DNA of 64,000 bases, from the NCBI RefSeq assembly GCF_014287585.1, contig NZ_JACOOJ010000028.1:1-64000 (forward strand), in the 5' to 3' direction. The position numbers and the translations under genes were made by a program. The stretch is from Parabacteroides hominis. Its GTDB lineage: Bacteria > Bacteroidota > Bacteroidia > Bacteroidales > Tannerellaceae. The notes below the pieces were generated by a model. The model ran no database searches. It was not told the origin of the DNA and was given only the letters and a program-made list of their open reading frames with translations. This document shows, piece by piece, positions 18,328-27,026 of this stretch (positions are counted from its first letter, which is position 1; every line of letters starts with the position of its first letter).

Positions 18328-18558
18328 ATGTGTCTCGCAATACCTGGAAGAATACTGAGCCTCGATGACTCCATCCCTGAGCTTAAAATGGCTAAAGTGG
18401 ATTTTAGCGGAATCGTAAAAAATATATGTGTCCAATGGGTCGACGTTTCCATTGGCGACTACGTGTTGGCTCATGCCGGTATGGCCATTTCCGTTGTCAA
18501 TGCGGAAGAGGCGGAAGAAACGCTGAAAGATTTAAAGCAATTGACAATTGACTGTTAA
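18328..18558 (+). CDS. hypC: hydrogenase assembly chaperone HypC
   Basis: 76 residues from the ATG at 18328, which gives the diagnostic start MCLAIPGRIL; Cys2 holds the Fe(CN)2CO unit with HypD. Longer readings to 18250 use a non-family N-terminus. The family motif continues with an acidic tail (NAEEAEETLKDL). First gene of the plus-strand hydrogenase operon, 35 nt before hypD. Confidence 0.95.
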   Translation: MCLAIPGRILSLDDSIPELKMAKVDFSGIVKNICVQWVDVSIGDYVLAHAGMAISVVNAEEAEETLKDLKQLTIDC

Positions 18559-18593
18559 ATGCGGATAAGAGCCAAACTAAATTGTCCATTGTC

Positions 18594-19727
18594 ATGAAAT
18601 ACATAGACGAATACAGAGATAAAGAGCAAGTACAATCGCTCGTCCGGGCTATCCGGCAGGTGGTGACGAGGCCCTGGCATATCATGGAGATATGCGGGGG
18701 GCAGACACATGCCATCGCCCGTTATCGCCTGGAAGAGATGTTGCCGGAGGAAGTCAAGCTGTTGCATGGGCCGGGCTGTCCGGTTTGTGTCACGCCGGTC
18801 GGAATCATTGACCGCGCGATCGGGCTGGCCAAGCGGCCAGATGTCATACTGGCCTCTTTCGGTGATATGATGCGCGTACCGGGAAGCCGGGAAGACCTGT
18901 TACAGGTCAAGGCCAATGGGGCGGATATCCGTATGTTGTATTCACCTTTGGATGCCGTCAGTCTGGCAGCCGGCCATCCTGACAAGAAAGTCATATTCTT
19001 CGCGATCGGTTTTGAAACGACCGCTCCCGTACACATGATGGCTTTGAAGGAGGCCGTACGGAGGAAGTTGGAAAATTTCTACCTGCTTACCTCCCTGTTC
19101 ACTGTGCCGCCTGCCATCGAGGCGATCCTCTCCGATCCTGAATCGCGTGTCGACGGCTTCCTGACAGCGGGGCATGTTTGTGCCATCACCGGAAATGAGG
19201 CGTATCATCTCCTCGCTAAGAAATATAAAACACCGATGGTCGTGACAGGATTCGAACCTGCCGACCTGCTTTTAGGCATTTACCGTTGTTTGCTTCAACT
19301 GGAAGCAGGTATATATAAGGTAGAGAATGCTTATAAACGCGCCGTACCCGAAGAAGGAAATCCGGCGGCCCGCGCCTTGATGGACGAAACACTGGAACTT
19401 TGCGACCAGGAATGGCGAGGCATCGGAGTTATTCCGCAAAGCGGATTACAACTGAAAGAGATATTTGCACGGCAAGACGCTTCACACTTTCTCCCCGTGC
19501 CTGAAGCGGTCAGTAATGCCGAGGATGAGTCGGCGTATCAAGTCCGCCCTGACAAAAAACCGTCGAGCATGGGAAGGGGACGGTGCATCGCCGGTGATAT
19601 TATGCGAGGGACGAAACAAACAAAAGACTGTCCCTTCTTCGGAACGCTCTGCACGCCCGACCACCCGGTCGGCGCGCCGATGGTTTCCTCGGAAGGTGTC
19701 TGTGCGGCTTATTATAGATATAAATAG
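18594..19727 (+). CDS. hypD: hydrogenase iron-ligand scaffold protein HypD
   Basis: Fe-S protein that assembles Fe(CN)2CO with HypC and HypE. 377 residues from the ATG at 18594 (a TTG at 18582 would add 4). Motifs: MEICGGQTHAI (about 31-41), GPGCPVCVTP, FAIGFETTAP and TAGHVCAITG, with C-terminal cysteines for the 4Fe-4S cluster (RCIAGDIMRG, CPFFGTLCTPDHPVGAPMVS). It is 9 nt upstream of hypE. Confidence 0.96.
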   Translation: MKYIDEYRDKEQVQSLVRAIRQVVTRPWHIMEICGGQTHAIARYRLEEMLPEEVKLLHGPGCPVCVTPVGIIDRAIGLAKRPDVILASFGDMMRVPGSREDLLQVKANGADIRMLYSPLDAVSLAAGHPDKKVIFFAIGFETTAPVHMMALKEAVRRKLENFYLLTSLFTVPPAIEAILSDPESRVDGFLTAGHVCAITGNEAYHLLAKKYKTPMVVTGFEPADLLLGIYRCLLQLEAGIYKVENAYKRAVPEEGNPAARALMDETLELCDQEWRGIGVIPQSGLQLKEIFARQDASHFLPVPEAVSNAEDESAYQVRPDKKPSSMGRGRCIAGDIMRGTKQTKDCPFFGTLCTPDHPVGAPMVSSEGVCAAYYRYK

Positions 19728-19736
19728 ATTCAGAAT

Positions 19737-20777
19737 ATGATAACGACAAATTGCCCCATTCCTTTCTCCGGTTCCGACTGCGTGCTATTGGCACACGGTG
19801 GCGGCGGACGAATGACACATCAACTGATAAGCAGCATCTTCTATCCTGCTTTCCGCAATCCTCTGTTGGAACAGGATCATGACGGATGCGTCTTTCAGGT
19901 AGAGGCCGGACGGATGGCCTGCTCGACCGATTCGTTTGTGGTCGACCCTGTTTTTTTCCCTGGTGGAGATATAGGCGACTTAGCGGTCAATGGGACCGTA
20001 AACGACTTAGCTTGCTGCGGCGCCCGTCCGCTTTACCTGACTGCCGGCTTTATCTTGGAAGAGGGATTGCCTCTTGCCGACCTCCGGCGCATCGTCCTGT
20101 CGATGAAGGCGGCAGCCGAACGTGCCGGCGTGCAGATCGTCGCCGGCGACACGAAGGTGGTGGAACGGGGCAAATGCGACAAACTCTTCATCAATACAAG
20201 CGGTATCGGCGTCGTACCCGAAGGTGTCCGCATTGCCCCCGACAGGGCGCAACCCGGCGACGTGGTCATCTGTAGCGGACCGATCGGCGTACATGGCATC
20301 ACCATCCTCTCCGCCCGTGAAAGTCTGGGTTTTGAAACAAATCTGAAAAGTGACACAGCTTCGTTAAACAATATGATTGACGGGTTGTTAAAAGATATAG
20401 AGGAAGTCCATGTCCTGCGCGATCCGACACGAGGCGGCGTAAGCGGAACGTTGAACGAAATCGCACAGGCAGCCGGTGTGGAAATCGTCCTGGATGAAGC
20501 GTCGCTACCCATTCCCGATGCCGTACGCGGCGCTTCGGAGATATTAGGTCTCGATCCGCTCTATATAGCAAACGAAGGATTGGTGCTGGTGATCCTGCCG
20601 GAAGAAAAGGCGGAACAGGCACTTGCCATCATGCGGAACTGCCCGGAAGGAAAGAATGCCGCCATCATCGGCCGTATTCCGGAAAAGGGCAATGCTTTGG
20701 TTAAAATGAAGACGTTGTATGGTAATTACAGGATTGTCGATATGCTCAGCGGCGAACAGTTGCCGAGGATATGCTGA
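19737..20777 (+). CDS. hypE: carbamoyl-dehydrating protein HypE
   Basis: Turns the thiocarboxamide on its C-terminal cysteine into thiocyanate with ATP, feeding CN to HypCD. 346 residues, PurM/AIR-synthase fold: LAHGGGGRMTHQLI at the start, STDSFVVDPVFFPGGDIG, VNGTVNDLACCGARP and DPTRGGVSGTLNEIA. It ends in the essential PRIC tail, so the carbamoyl acceptor Cys346 is present. Followed by 68 nt and the small-subunit gene with no terminator in between. Confidence 0.96.
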   Translation: MITTNCPIPFSGSDCVLLAHGGGGRMTHQLISSIFYPAFRNPLLEQDHDGCVFQVEAGRMACSTDSFVVDPVFFPGGDIGDLAVNGTVNDLACCGARPLYLTAGFILEEGLPLADLRRIVLSMKAAAERAGVQIVAGDTKVVERGKCDKLFINTSGIGVVPEGVRIAPDRAQPGDVVICSGPIGVHGITILSARESLGFETNLKSDTASLNNMIDGLLKDIEEVHVLRDPTRGGVSGTLNEIAQAAGVEIVLDEASLPIPDAVRGASEILGLDPLYIANEGLVLVILPEEKAEQALAIMRNCPEGKNAAIIGRIPEKGNALVKMKTLYGNYRIVDMLSGEQLPRIC

Positions 20778-20845
20778 TACAGGTGCCAACCGAGGCTTCG
20801 ACACCATGCCAACTAATAAATGTTAAAACATTAACAAGTTAAGAT

Positions 20846-21943
20846 ATGGAACACAAAAGACCGTCTATCTACGAAGAATGCCTGCAGAAAGGCATCTCCC
20901 GCCGGGATTTCCTGAAATTCTGTACCACTGTTGCCGCTCTGATCGGACTCGAATCCAGTGGAGTGGCACAAGTAGTAAAAGCACTGGAAACGAAGCCCCG
21001 GCTCCCTGTCATCTGGCTTCACTTGCAGGAATGCACCTGCTGTAGCGAATCGTTCATCCGCTCTTATCATCCCACGGTAGGCAACCTGCTGTTCGATAAT
21101 ATCTCGCTTGACTATACGGAAACGCTGATGGCCGCCTCCGGCTTCCAGGCCGAAGCCTGCAAGGAGGAGACCATGAAGAAGTATTGGGGTGAATACATCC
21201 TGATGATCGAAGGTTCTATCCCGACCAAAGACGAGGCGTATTGTTGCGTCGGCGGAAAGAGTGCCATGCAGATCGTCGAGGAGTGTGCCGAAGGGGCGAA
21301 AGCGATCATTGCGTGGGGCAACTGCGCCTCTGCCGGTTGCGTGCAGGCTGCCAATCCGAACCCCACCGGGGCAAAAGCCATCCACAAGCTGATCAAAGGG
21401 AAGCCGCTGATGAACGTGCAGGGCTGCCCTCCCATCGCCGATGTTATGACAGGCGTGATCGTCTACATGCTGACCTACGACCGTATGCCGCAACTTGACG
21501 CCCTCGGACGCCCGAAGATGTTCTATAGCCGCCGCGTGCACGACACGTGTTACCGCCGTGCCAATTTCGATGCCGGCCTGTTTGTCGAAAGTTTCGACGA
21601 CGAGAACGCCAAACGGGGCTACTGCCTGTATAAGGTCGGCTGTAAAGGGCCGAACACCTATAATGCTTGCGGTATCATCAAATGGAACGAAAGCACCAGC
21701 TATCCGATCCAGAGCGGACACCCTTGCCTGGGCTGTAGTGAAGCGGGATTCTGGGATATGAGCCCCTTCTACAAGCGATTGCCCGATGTACACGGTTTCG
21801 GTATCGAAGCGACTGCCGACCAGATCGGCCTGGCTGTCGGTGCCGCCACGGTCGCCGGTATCGCCGTGCATGCCGTAGCCACCAACATCCGCAAGAAAGA
21901 GTTGATCGACAACGACGAGCCCGAAAGCAAATCGACTGTCTAA
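20846..21943 (+). CDS. hyaA: [NiFe]-hydrogenase small subunit, six-cysteine (O2-tolerant) type
   Basis: 365 residues. A Tat signal (SRRDFLKF, 18-25) directs export of the folded dimer. The proximal-cluster region has Cys63, Cys65 and Cys66 (QECTCCSES), Cys160 and Cys165 (GNCASAGC) and Cys194 (GCPP): all six cysteines of the [4Fe-3S] cluster of E. coli Hyd-1, where positions 19 and 120 are the extra ones. Ligands for the distal and medial clusters follow (HDTCYRR, GYCLYKVGC, HPCLGC). A C-terminal helix (about 318-342) anchors it in the membrane. The symbol follows E. coli Hyd-1; hynA or hupS are alternatives. Confidence 0.95.
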   Translation: MEHKRPSIYEECLQKGISRRDFLKFCTTVAALIGLESSGVAQVVKALETKPRLPVIWLHLQECTCCSESFIRSYHPTVGNLLFDNISLDYTETLMAASGFQAEACKEETMKKYWGEYILMIEGSIPTKDEAYCCVGGKSAMQIVEECAEGAKAIIAWGNCASAGCVQAANPNPTGAKAIHKLIKGKPLMNVQGCPPIADVMTGVIVYMLTYDRMPQLDALGRPKMFYSRRVHDTCYRRANFDAGLFVESFDDENAKRGYCLYKVGCKGPNTYNACGIIKWNESTSYPIQSGHPCLGCSEAGFWDMSPFYKRLPDVHGFGIEATADQIGLAVGAATVAGIAVHAVATNIRKKELIDNDEPESKSTV

Positions 21944-21990
21944 TCTTCATCTCTTAATTCTTAATTATCAATTATTAATTCAAAAAAGCC

Positions 21991-23712
21991 ATGTCAGAAA
22001 GAATAGTAGTAGACCCGCTTACCCGCATAGAAGGCCATCTGCGGATCGAAGCCGATATAGAGAACGGAAAGATTAAAGACGCCTATAGCTCCGGCACGAT
22101 GGTGCGCGGAATCGAAACGATCGTGAAAGACCGCGACCCGCGTGACGCCTGGGTATTCGTAGGACGTGTATGCGGGGTGTGTACCTCCATCCATTCGCTT
22201 TGTTCCGTACGGGCGGTAGAAAACGCGTTCGATATCGTCATCCCGCCTAATGCCGAGATGGTGCGTAATATCATGACTGCCGTGCTGTATATGCACGACC
22301 ATGTTGTCCATTTCTACCAGTTGCACGCGCTCGACTGGGTGGATGTCGTTTCCGCCCTTAAAGCCGATCCCGCCGAGGCTTCGCTGCTTGCGCAGAAACT
22401 CTCTCCCTGGCCAAAAAGCTCCACCGGCTATTTTACGGCACTGAAAGAACGGCTCACGAAGTTCGTGGGAAGCGGACAGTTAGGAATCTTCGCCAACGGG
22501 TACTGGGGGCATCCGGCCTATAAGCTGACTCCCGAACAGAACCTGATCGCAGTCGCCCACTATCTCGAAGCCCTCGAATGGCAAAAAGAAATCGTCAAGG
22601 TACATGCCGTATTCGGCGGTAAGAACCCGCATCCCAATTATCTGGTAGGCGGCATGCCGTGCAGTATCGACCTGAACGAAGCCAACGCGATCAACACCGA
22701 ACGCCTGGACCTGGTCAAACAAAAGTTACAAGAGGCAAAGACCTTTATCGACCAGGTGTATATCCCCGACCTGCTGATGATCGCCAATGTCTACAAGGAC
22801 GAATGGAGCAAGTTAGGCGGCGGTGTGAAGAACTACCTCGCCTATGGCGATTTCCCGATGTACGAATACGGGGAGACGGACAACTACAAGATGCCGCGCG
22901 GGATCGTCCTGGACCGCGACCTGTCGAAAGTGCATCCGGTCGATGCCAACTCTCCGGAAGAAATAAAAGAGTATATCTATCACTCCTGGTATAACTATAC
23001 GCAGGGCGATAAAGCCGGCCTGCACCCGTACGACGGCGAAACGAACCTGAACTATACAGGTCCCCGCCCCCCTTACACGCATCTGAATGTTGAAGACAAA
23101 TACAGCTGGATCAAGACGCCGCGCTGGAAAGAGGAACCGATGGAAGTCGGCCCGCTCGCCCGTATGATCGTTGCCTATGCCGCCGGCAAGGAGCCGCAAA
23201 AATCGCTGATCGACGACACGCTGAAACAACTCGACCTGCCTGCCGAAGCGCTCTTCTCCACCCTCGGACGTACAGCTGCCCGCGGGCTGGAAACGAAGCT
23301 CACGGCCGATTGGGCGCTTGAGTTTTACGACCGCCTGATCAAGAACCTCGAAAACGGCGACTCCCGTATGGTCAACCATTATATGTGGGAAAGCGAAGCG
23401 TGGCCGAAACATGCCCAAGGCGTCGGCCTGACGGAAGCGCCTCGCGGTGCTTTAGCACACTTTATCGTGATCGAGAACAACAAGGTGAAGAACTACCAGA
23501 TGGTCGTACCGACTACCTGGAACGCTTCTCCACGTGACGAAATTGGCAAACTGTCCGCTTATGAATCAGCCCTGATCGGTACGCCGATACATGATCCGAA
23601 GCAGCCGTTGGAGATTCTCCGTACCATCCACTCGTTCGATCCCTGTCTGGCATGTGCCGTGCACCTGTATGACGAAGAGGGGAAATATGTGCATCAAATG
23701 GACACGTTCTAA
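21991..23712 (+). CDS. hyaB: [NiFe]-hydrogenase large subunit, group 1
   Basis: Carries the NiFe active site for H2 oxidation. 573 residues. The N-terminal ligand motif is RVCGVCTSIHS (Cys61, Cys64; most relatives have RICGVC) and the C-terminal one is DPCLACAVH (Cys552, Cys555). The last 15 residues after His558 are the extension removed by the maturation protease. RGIE (about 39-42) is the usual start signature. It lies 47 nt after the small subunit. No Tat signal, as expected, since it is carried out with its partner. Confidence 0.97.
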   Translation: MSERIVVDPLTRIEGHLRIEADIENGKIKDAYSSGTMVRGIETIVKDRDPRDAWVFVGRVCGVCTSIHSLCSVRAVENAFDIVIPPNAEMVRNIMTAVLYMHDHVVHFYQLHALDWVDVVSALKADPAEASLLAQKLSPWPKSSTGYFTALKERLTKFVGSGQLGIFANGYWGHPAYKLTPEQNLIAVAHYLEALEWQKEIVKVHAVFGGKNPHPNYLVGGMPCSIDLNEANAINTERLDLVKQKLQEAKTFIDQVYIPDLLMIANVYKDEWSKLGGGVKNYLAYGDFPMYEYGETDNYKMPRGIVLDRDLSKVHPVDANSPEEIKEYIYHSWYNYTQGDKAGLHPYDGETNLNYTGPRPPYTHLNVEDKYSWIKTPRWKEEPMEVGPLARMIVAYAAGKEPQKSLIDDTLKQLDLPAEALFSTLGRTAARGLETKLTADWALEFYDRLIKNLENGDSRMVNHYMWESEAWPKHAQGVGLTEAPRGALAHFIVIENNKVKNYQMVVPTTWNASPRDEIGKLSAYESALIGTPIHDPKQPLEILRTIHSFDPCLACAVHLYDEEGKYVHQMDTF

Positions 23713-23724
23713 AAAAGCAGTTCA

Positions 23725-24465
23725 ATGAAAAGTCGTAAGAAACGTTTAAGAGAAGTATATGTATGGGAGCTTCCCGTGCGTATCTATCACTGGCTGAATG
23801 CACTTTGTATCGTGATACTCTGCATCACCGGTTTTATCATAGCCGACCCGCCCGCCATCATGACGGAGACGGAGGCAAACTTCAGCTACTGGTTCGGCAC
23901 GGTACGCTTCATCCATTTCGTGGCGGCGTTCGTGTTCTTTTTCAACTTCGTGTTCCGCTTGTACTGGGGGTTCGTCGGGAACCGATACGCGCGCTGGAAC
24001 AACTTCATCCCGCTGAAGAAGTCGCAATGGAAGGAGATTCTCGAAGTGATCAAGGTGGATATCCTGATGATTAAGAACAAGCCGGTGGACAGTATCGGGC
24101 ATAATGCGCTGGCAAGCGTTATTTACTTCGGTACGTTCTGGGCGTTCCTGCTGCAATCCATTACCGGGTTCGGCCTGTATGCCAAGATGAGCGAGTCTGT
24201 CTTTCCGCAACTGTTCGCCTGGACTATTCCGTTGATGGGTGGCGACCTGATGGCCCGCGAGATCCATCATTTCCTGATGTGGTTCTTCATCCTTTTCGCC
24301 ATCGTGCATATTTATCTGGTGTTCTACCATGATTATATCGAGCAGCGCGGTGAAACGTCCTCTATTATCGGTGGCTGGAAGTTCATCGAAGAAGAGATTG
24401 CAGACAAGGAAGAGGTAACGGAAAATGCAGAAGTAATCACTAAATCCGCCCGTAAGAATGAATAA
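23725..24465 (+). CDS. hyaC: Ni/Fe-hydrogenase b-type cytochrome subunit
   Basis: 246-residue membrane dihaem cytochrome b that takes electrons from the small subunit to menaquinone. Four helices: about 20-40, 64-88, 126-150 and 184-206. Candidate haem histidines are in RIYHWLNA (His22), RFIHFVAAF, REIHHFLMW and IVHIYLVFYH. The charged tail (about 218-246) is Glu/Lys-rich. It begins 12 nt after the large subunit and overlaps the protease gene by 8 nt. Confidence 0.95.
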   Translation: MKSRKKRLREVYVWELPVRIYHWLNALCIVILCITGFIIADPPAIMTETEANFSYWFGTVRFIHFVAAFVFFFNFVFRLYWGFVGNRYARWNNFIPLKKSQWKEILEVIKVDILMIKNKPVDSIGHNALASVIYFGTFWAFLLQSITGFGLYAKMSESVFPQLFAWTIPLMGGDLMAREIHHFLMWFFILFAIVHIYLVFYHDYIEQRGETSSIIGGWKFIEEEIADKEEVTENAEVITKSARKNE

Positions 24466-24907
24466 GGATATATTGGTATTGGGTGTCGGCAACCTGCTGT
24501 TGAAGGACGAAGGAGTCGGCATCCATGTAATACGGGCCCTCGAAAAGGAGGAACTTCCTCCTAACGTCTCCCTGATGGACGGTGGTACGGGTGGCCTGCA
24601 TCTGATAAGCTGGATACAGGATTATAACCGGATCATCATGGTCGACGCAACGCTCGACCACAATCCTCCGGGAACGATCCGCCTGATCCGTCCCCGCTAT
24701 GCGACGGACTTTCCGCCCCTGATGAGTGCGCATGAAGTCGGCCTTCGCGACATGATCGAAGCCATGATATTGACGGAGAAGCTGCCGGACATACAACTGA
24801 TCGTTGTCTCTGCCGAAGACATCAGCGAGGTCGGAATGGAACTGACCCCTGCGGTCGAAGCGGCTGTCCCGGAAGTGGTGGAAATGGTCAAACAAATCAT
24901 ACAATGA
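24458..24907 (+). CDS. hyaD: hydrogenase maturation endopeptidase
   Basis: 149-residue protease that clips the large subunit after the C-terminal His once Ni is in place. The family motif GVGNLLLKDEGVGIHVI is at about 9-25 (Glu18 a Ni ligand), with DGGTGGLHL, VDATLD and SAHEVGL (His about 89) further on. It overlaps the cytochrome gene by 8 nt and is the last gene of the operon. Confidence 0.94.
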   Translation: MNKDILVLGVGNLLLKDEGVGIHVIRALEKEELPPNVSLMDGGTGGLHLISWIQDYNRIIMVDATLDHNPPGTIRLIRPRYATDFPPLMSAHEVGLRDMIEAMILTEKLPDIQLIVVSAEDISEVGMELTPAVEAAVPEVVEMVKQIIQ

Positions 24908-25032
24908 TTCTATCATAAATGTTCTATTGAGGGACTTACCTGTCACGCGGGACAAAAGGCCTGCCAGGTATCAGTTTACTGTACATGTTTCGTGTGTTTT
25001 TAGTTTAGTAATCCAATAAGGAACAAATATGC

Positions 25033-25074
25033 AAAAAAAAGAGCTGCCCCCTTTGACAGGAACAGCTCTTTTTT
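25033..25074. terminator. bidirectional terminator
   Basis: AAAAGAGCTG (25037-25046) pairs with CAGCTCTTTT (25063-25072); A runs on one side and T runs on the other let it work on both strands. It lies between the convergent hydrogenase operon and the thioredoxin-like gene. Confidence 0.8.
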
Positions 25075-25090
25075 GCTAATAATCTAATGA

Positions 25091-25591
25091 TTAACTCTTC
25101 TTCAATACCTTAGTCAGCTCTTGCGGGGTTACATTGGCGGCGATAATAACACCCTTGTCGTCGATCAGGAAGTTGCGGAATCCCTTCTGCAGGTTATACT
25201 TCCCGAATAGTTCTGACTTTCTGCCAAGTTCTTCATGAAATTGCTTTGTGCCTTCCAGTTTGTCGGCTTTTACCGTTTCGGTAAAAATGGATTCTTTCTC
25301 GTCCAAAGAGATCGAATACATCGCAATCTTGTCTGAACTCAACTTGTTGACTTCATTCCATAATTGAACGTTACGGGCCCGCGATTCAGCATCGTAAGCT
25401 GCCCAGAAATTCAGCAATGTGTAACGTCCTGAATGATTTTGGAAACTGAAATTGCTTTCGTTTCCTAAAGACTCTATTCTCGGAGCAAGGTCGCCAGGGT
25501 TAATACCGACTGTCGGCTTTGCGTTTTTAGTCCCGGCAGACACTGCAAGCAGCGCAACCGCAACAAAGAGAACATAAGCTCTTACTTTCAT
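25091..25591 (-). CDS. thioredoxin-fold protein lacking the catalytic cysteines
   Basis: 166 residues with a signal peptide (MKVRAYVLFVAVALLAVSAG) and a TlpA/redoxin-like domain (about 33-166: PGDLAPRIESLG, TLLNFWAAYDAESRARN, FLIDDKGVIIAAN). At the place of the usual FWATWCxPC site it reads FWAAYDAES: both active-site cysteines are missing, and no other cysteine remains. It cannot act as a classical thiol oxidoreductase; a binding or structural role is more likely. It stands alone, with its own terminator. Confidence 0.8.
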   Translation of the reverse strand: MKVRAYVLFVAVALLAVSAGTKNAKPTVGINPGDLAPRIESLGNESNFSFQNHSGRYTLLNFWAAYDAESRARNVQLWNEVNKLSSDKIAMYSISLDEKESIFTETVKADKLEGTKQFHEELGRKSELFGKYNLQKGFRNFLIDDKGVIIAANVTPQELTKVLKKS

Positions 25592-25909
25592 ATCATCATT
25601 TTTATGTTAAACTTAATCGGAGCATTATTTTGAAAATTCCTCTCCGACTCCTGATTTTCAGGAAGTAAACAAGGGCTTCACCTTCGCTAAGGAATCGCTT
25701 TCTTGTTCTTAACGGTTGCAAATATACGGGCAAAAGCCCTTTTCTGCCAAATGATATAACACTTTTCTGCCAAAAAGCAAGATTTTTTATATGTTTTATT
25801 GCACCAATAGAACGAAAACAGTATGTTTTGCAGCATATCATTAATCTTATTTCACATATACTCGTCGATCGACTCAGCCAAAACTTATTGTCTTATTGTC
25901 TCTTTTTTC

Positions 25910-25968
25910 AAAATACCCGGTAGTCTAAATCGAAACTCATACCCATAAAAATCGAATTTATAGGGCAT
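25910..25968. repeat. dispersed repeat, family 2, copy 1
   Basis: The block aaaatacccggtagtc, then taaatcgaaac, is shared with 56136-56194 (aaaatacccattggtc, then caaatcgaaac), followed in both by a palindrome around ATCGA(A/T)TTT. Confidence 0.55.
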
Positions 25969-26115
25969 ATATTTACAATTGCATGCGCGGATAATATTTA
26001 TTAATAATTTTATACATATTATAATGCTGATTATCAAGAATGTATAATATAGCCCTTAAAAGAGGGGGATATTGTATTTTTTTTCTTCTTACCCTAAAAA
26101 TAAATACCTTTTTCT

Positions 26116-26146
26116 CTTGCTTATTCCATAATTTGCTCTACATTTG
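26116..26146 (+). promoter_or_regulatory. promoter of the ABC-GntR operon
   Basis: CTTG (26116-26119), exactly 19 nt, then TACATTTG (26139-26146): a strong Bacteroidetes promoter. Start of transcription is expected near 26150-26155, inside the operator. Confidence 0.7.
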
Positions 26147-26147
26147 C

Positions 26148-26171
26148 AGTGTACTAATAAACTAATACACT
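26148..26171. promoter_or_regulatory. inverted-repeat operator for the GntR (YtrA-type) repressor
   Basis: AGTGTA (26148-26153), 12 nt, TACACT (26166-26171). The arms match the YtrA operator of Bacillus subtilis as I recall it (AGTGTA-N13-TACACT). It overlaps the expected start site, so binding should block the promoter: autoregulation by the GntR gene of the same operon. Confidence 0.7.
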
Positions 26172-26185
26172 AAAGAAGCAAATCT

Positions 26186-27013
26186 ATGATTACAATTAAA
26201 GACGCAAGTCTCAGCTACAAACGCAATAATCCTGTCATCGACAGGATTGACCTGGATATCCAACCGGGTTGCATCTATGGTCTGTTAGGAAAAAACGGCG
26301 AAGGAAAGACCACGCTGTTGAACGTCCTGAGCGGACAGCTTTTCCTAAACGAAGGGACATGCCACGTATTCGGTGAAGATCCGGCTAAACGGAATGCAGG
26401 ATTGCTGCAAAAGCTGTTTCTGTTGCCGGAGGAAATCAATATGCCGGATGTGACGGCCATGCAGTATATCCGGATGTATGCACCTTTCTACCCTACTTTC
26501 AGCCATGATATTCTGAAAGCCTGTTTCGAATCGTTTGAAGTCGACTTCTCCGCCCGTCTCAAAAAAATGTCACAAGGCCAGCGGAAAAAGATCGCGATCA
26601 CATTGGCCCTTGCCGTTCACACCCCGCTCCTGTTGATGGACGAACCGACCAACGGATTGGATATCCCTTCCAAAGATGTGTTCAGGAAGCTATTGGCCTC
26701 TTTTACGAACGAGGAACAGACGGTTATCATTTCGACTCATCAGGTGCGTGACCTGGAAAGCCTGATCGATGCGGTTCTTATTCTGGATAATAAAAAAATC
26801 ATTCTGAATAGCAGATTGAACGAGATCAGCCGTAAACTCTTTTTCCGCCTTACGAACCCTGAAGAAGATGTTTTGTACCGGAACCAGACTCCGTTCGGCC
26901 TCATGGGAGTCGGCGAAAATACCGATGGCGAGGAAACTCCTGTTTCACTGGAACTCTTGTTTAATGCAGCAACCCTGCATCCTCAAGAAATTAAAAGAAT
27001 ATTCAACCGATAA
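26186..27013 (+). CDS. ABC transporter ATP-binding protein
   Basis: 275 residues. Walker A GLLGKNGEGKTTLLN (about 33-47), signature MSQGQRKK (about 128-135), Walker B LLLMDEPTNGLD (about 149-160) and the H-loop STHQ (about 189). The C-terminal 75 residues are a variable tail. It energises the membrane protein encoded next (27027). With a YtrA-type GntR gene in the operon it resembles the ytr systems that answer cell-wall-active agents; substrate unknown. Confidence 0.92.
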   Translation: MITIKDASLSYKRNNPVIDRIDLDIQPGCIYGLLGKNGEGKTTLLNVLSGQLFLNEGTCHVFGEDPAKRNAGLLQKLFLLPEEINMPDVTAMQYIRMYAPFYPTFSHDILKACFESFEVDFSARLKKMSQGQRKKIAITLALAVHTPLLLMDEPTNGLDIPSKDVFRKLLASFTNEEQTVIISTHQVRDLESLIDAVLILDNKKIILNSRLNEISRKLFFRLTNPEEDVLYRNQTPFGLMGVGENTDGEETPVSLELLFNAATLHPQEIKRIFNR

Positions 27014-27026
27014 ATCATTTACAGCC

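Larger units (their letters stand above)
25592..26185. other. long intergenic region with divergent promoters and a dispersed repeat
   Basis: No gene is convincing; a 79-codon minus-strand ORF (25602-25841) has no family features or signal peptide. The region holds a second-family dispersed repeat (25910-25968) and, at its right end, the promoter and operator of the ABC operon. Confidence 0.6.

Noticed and set aside
20831..21871. 346-codon antisense ORF over the hydrogenase small subunit
   Set aside because: It mirrors a GC-rich, strongly conserved gene; the sequence has no family features and no promoter or ribosome site.
25602..25841. 79-codon minus ORF before the thioredoxin-like gene
   Set aside because: Low-complexity AT-rich translation, no family; it covers promoter sequence instead.
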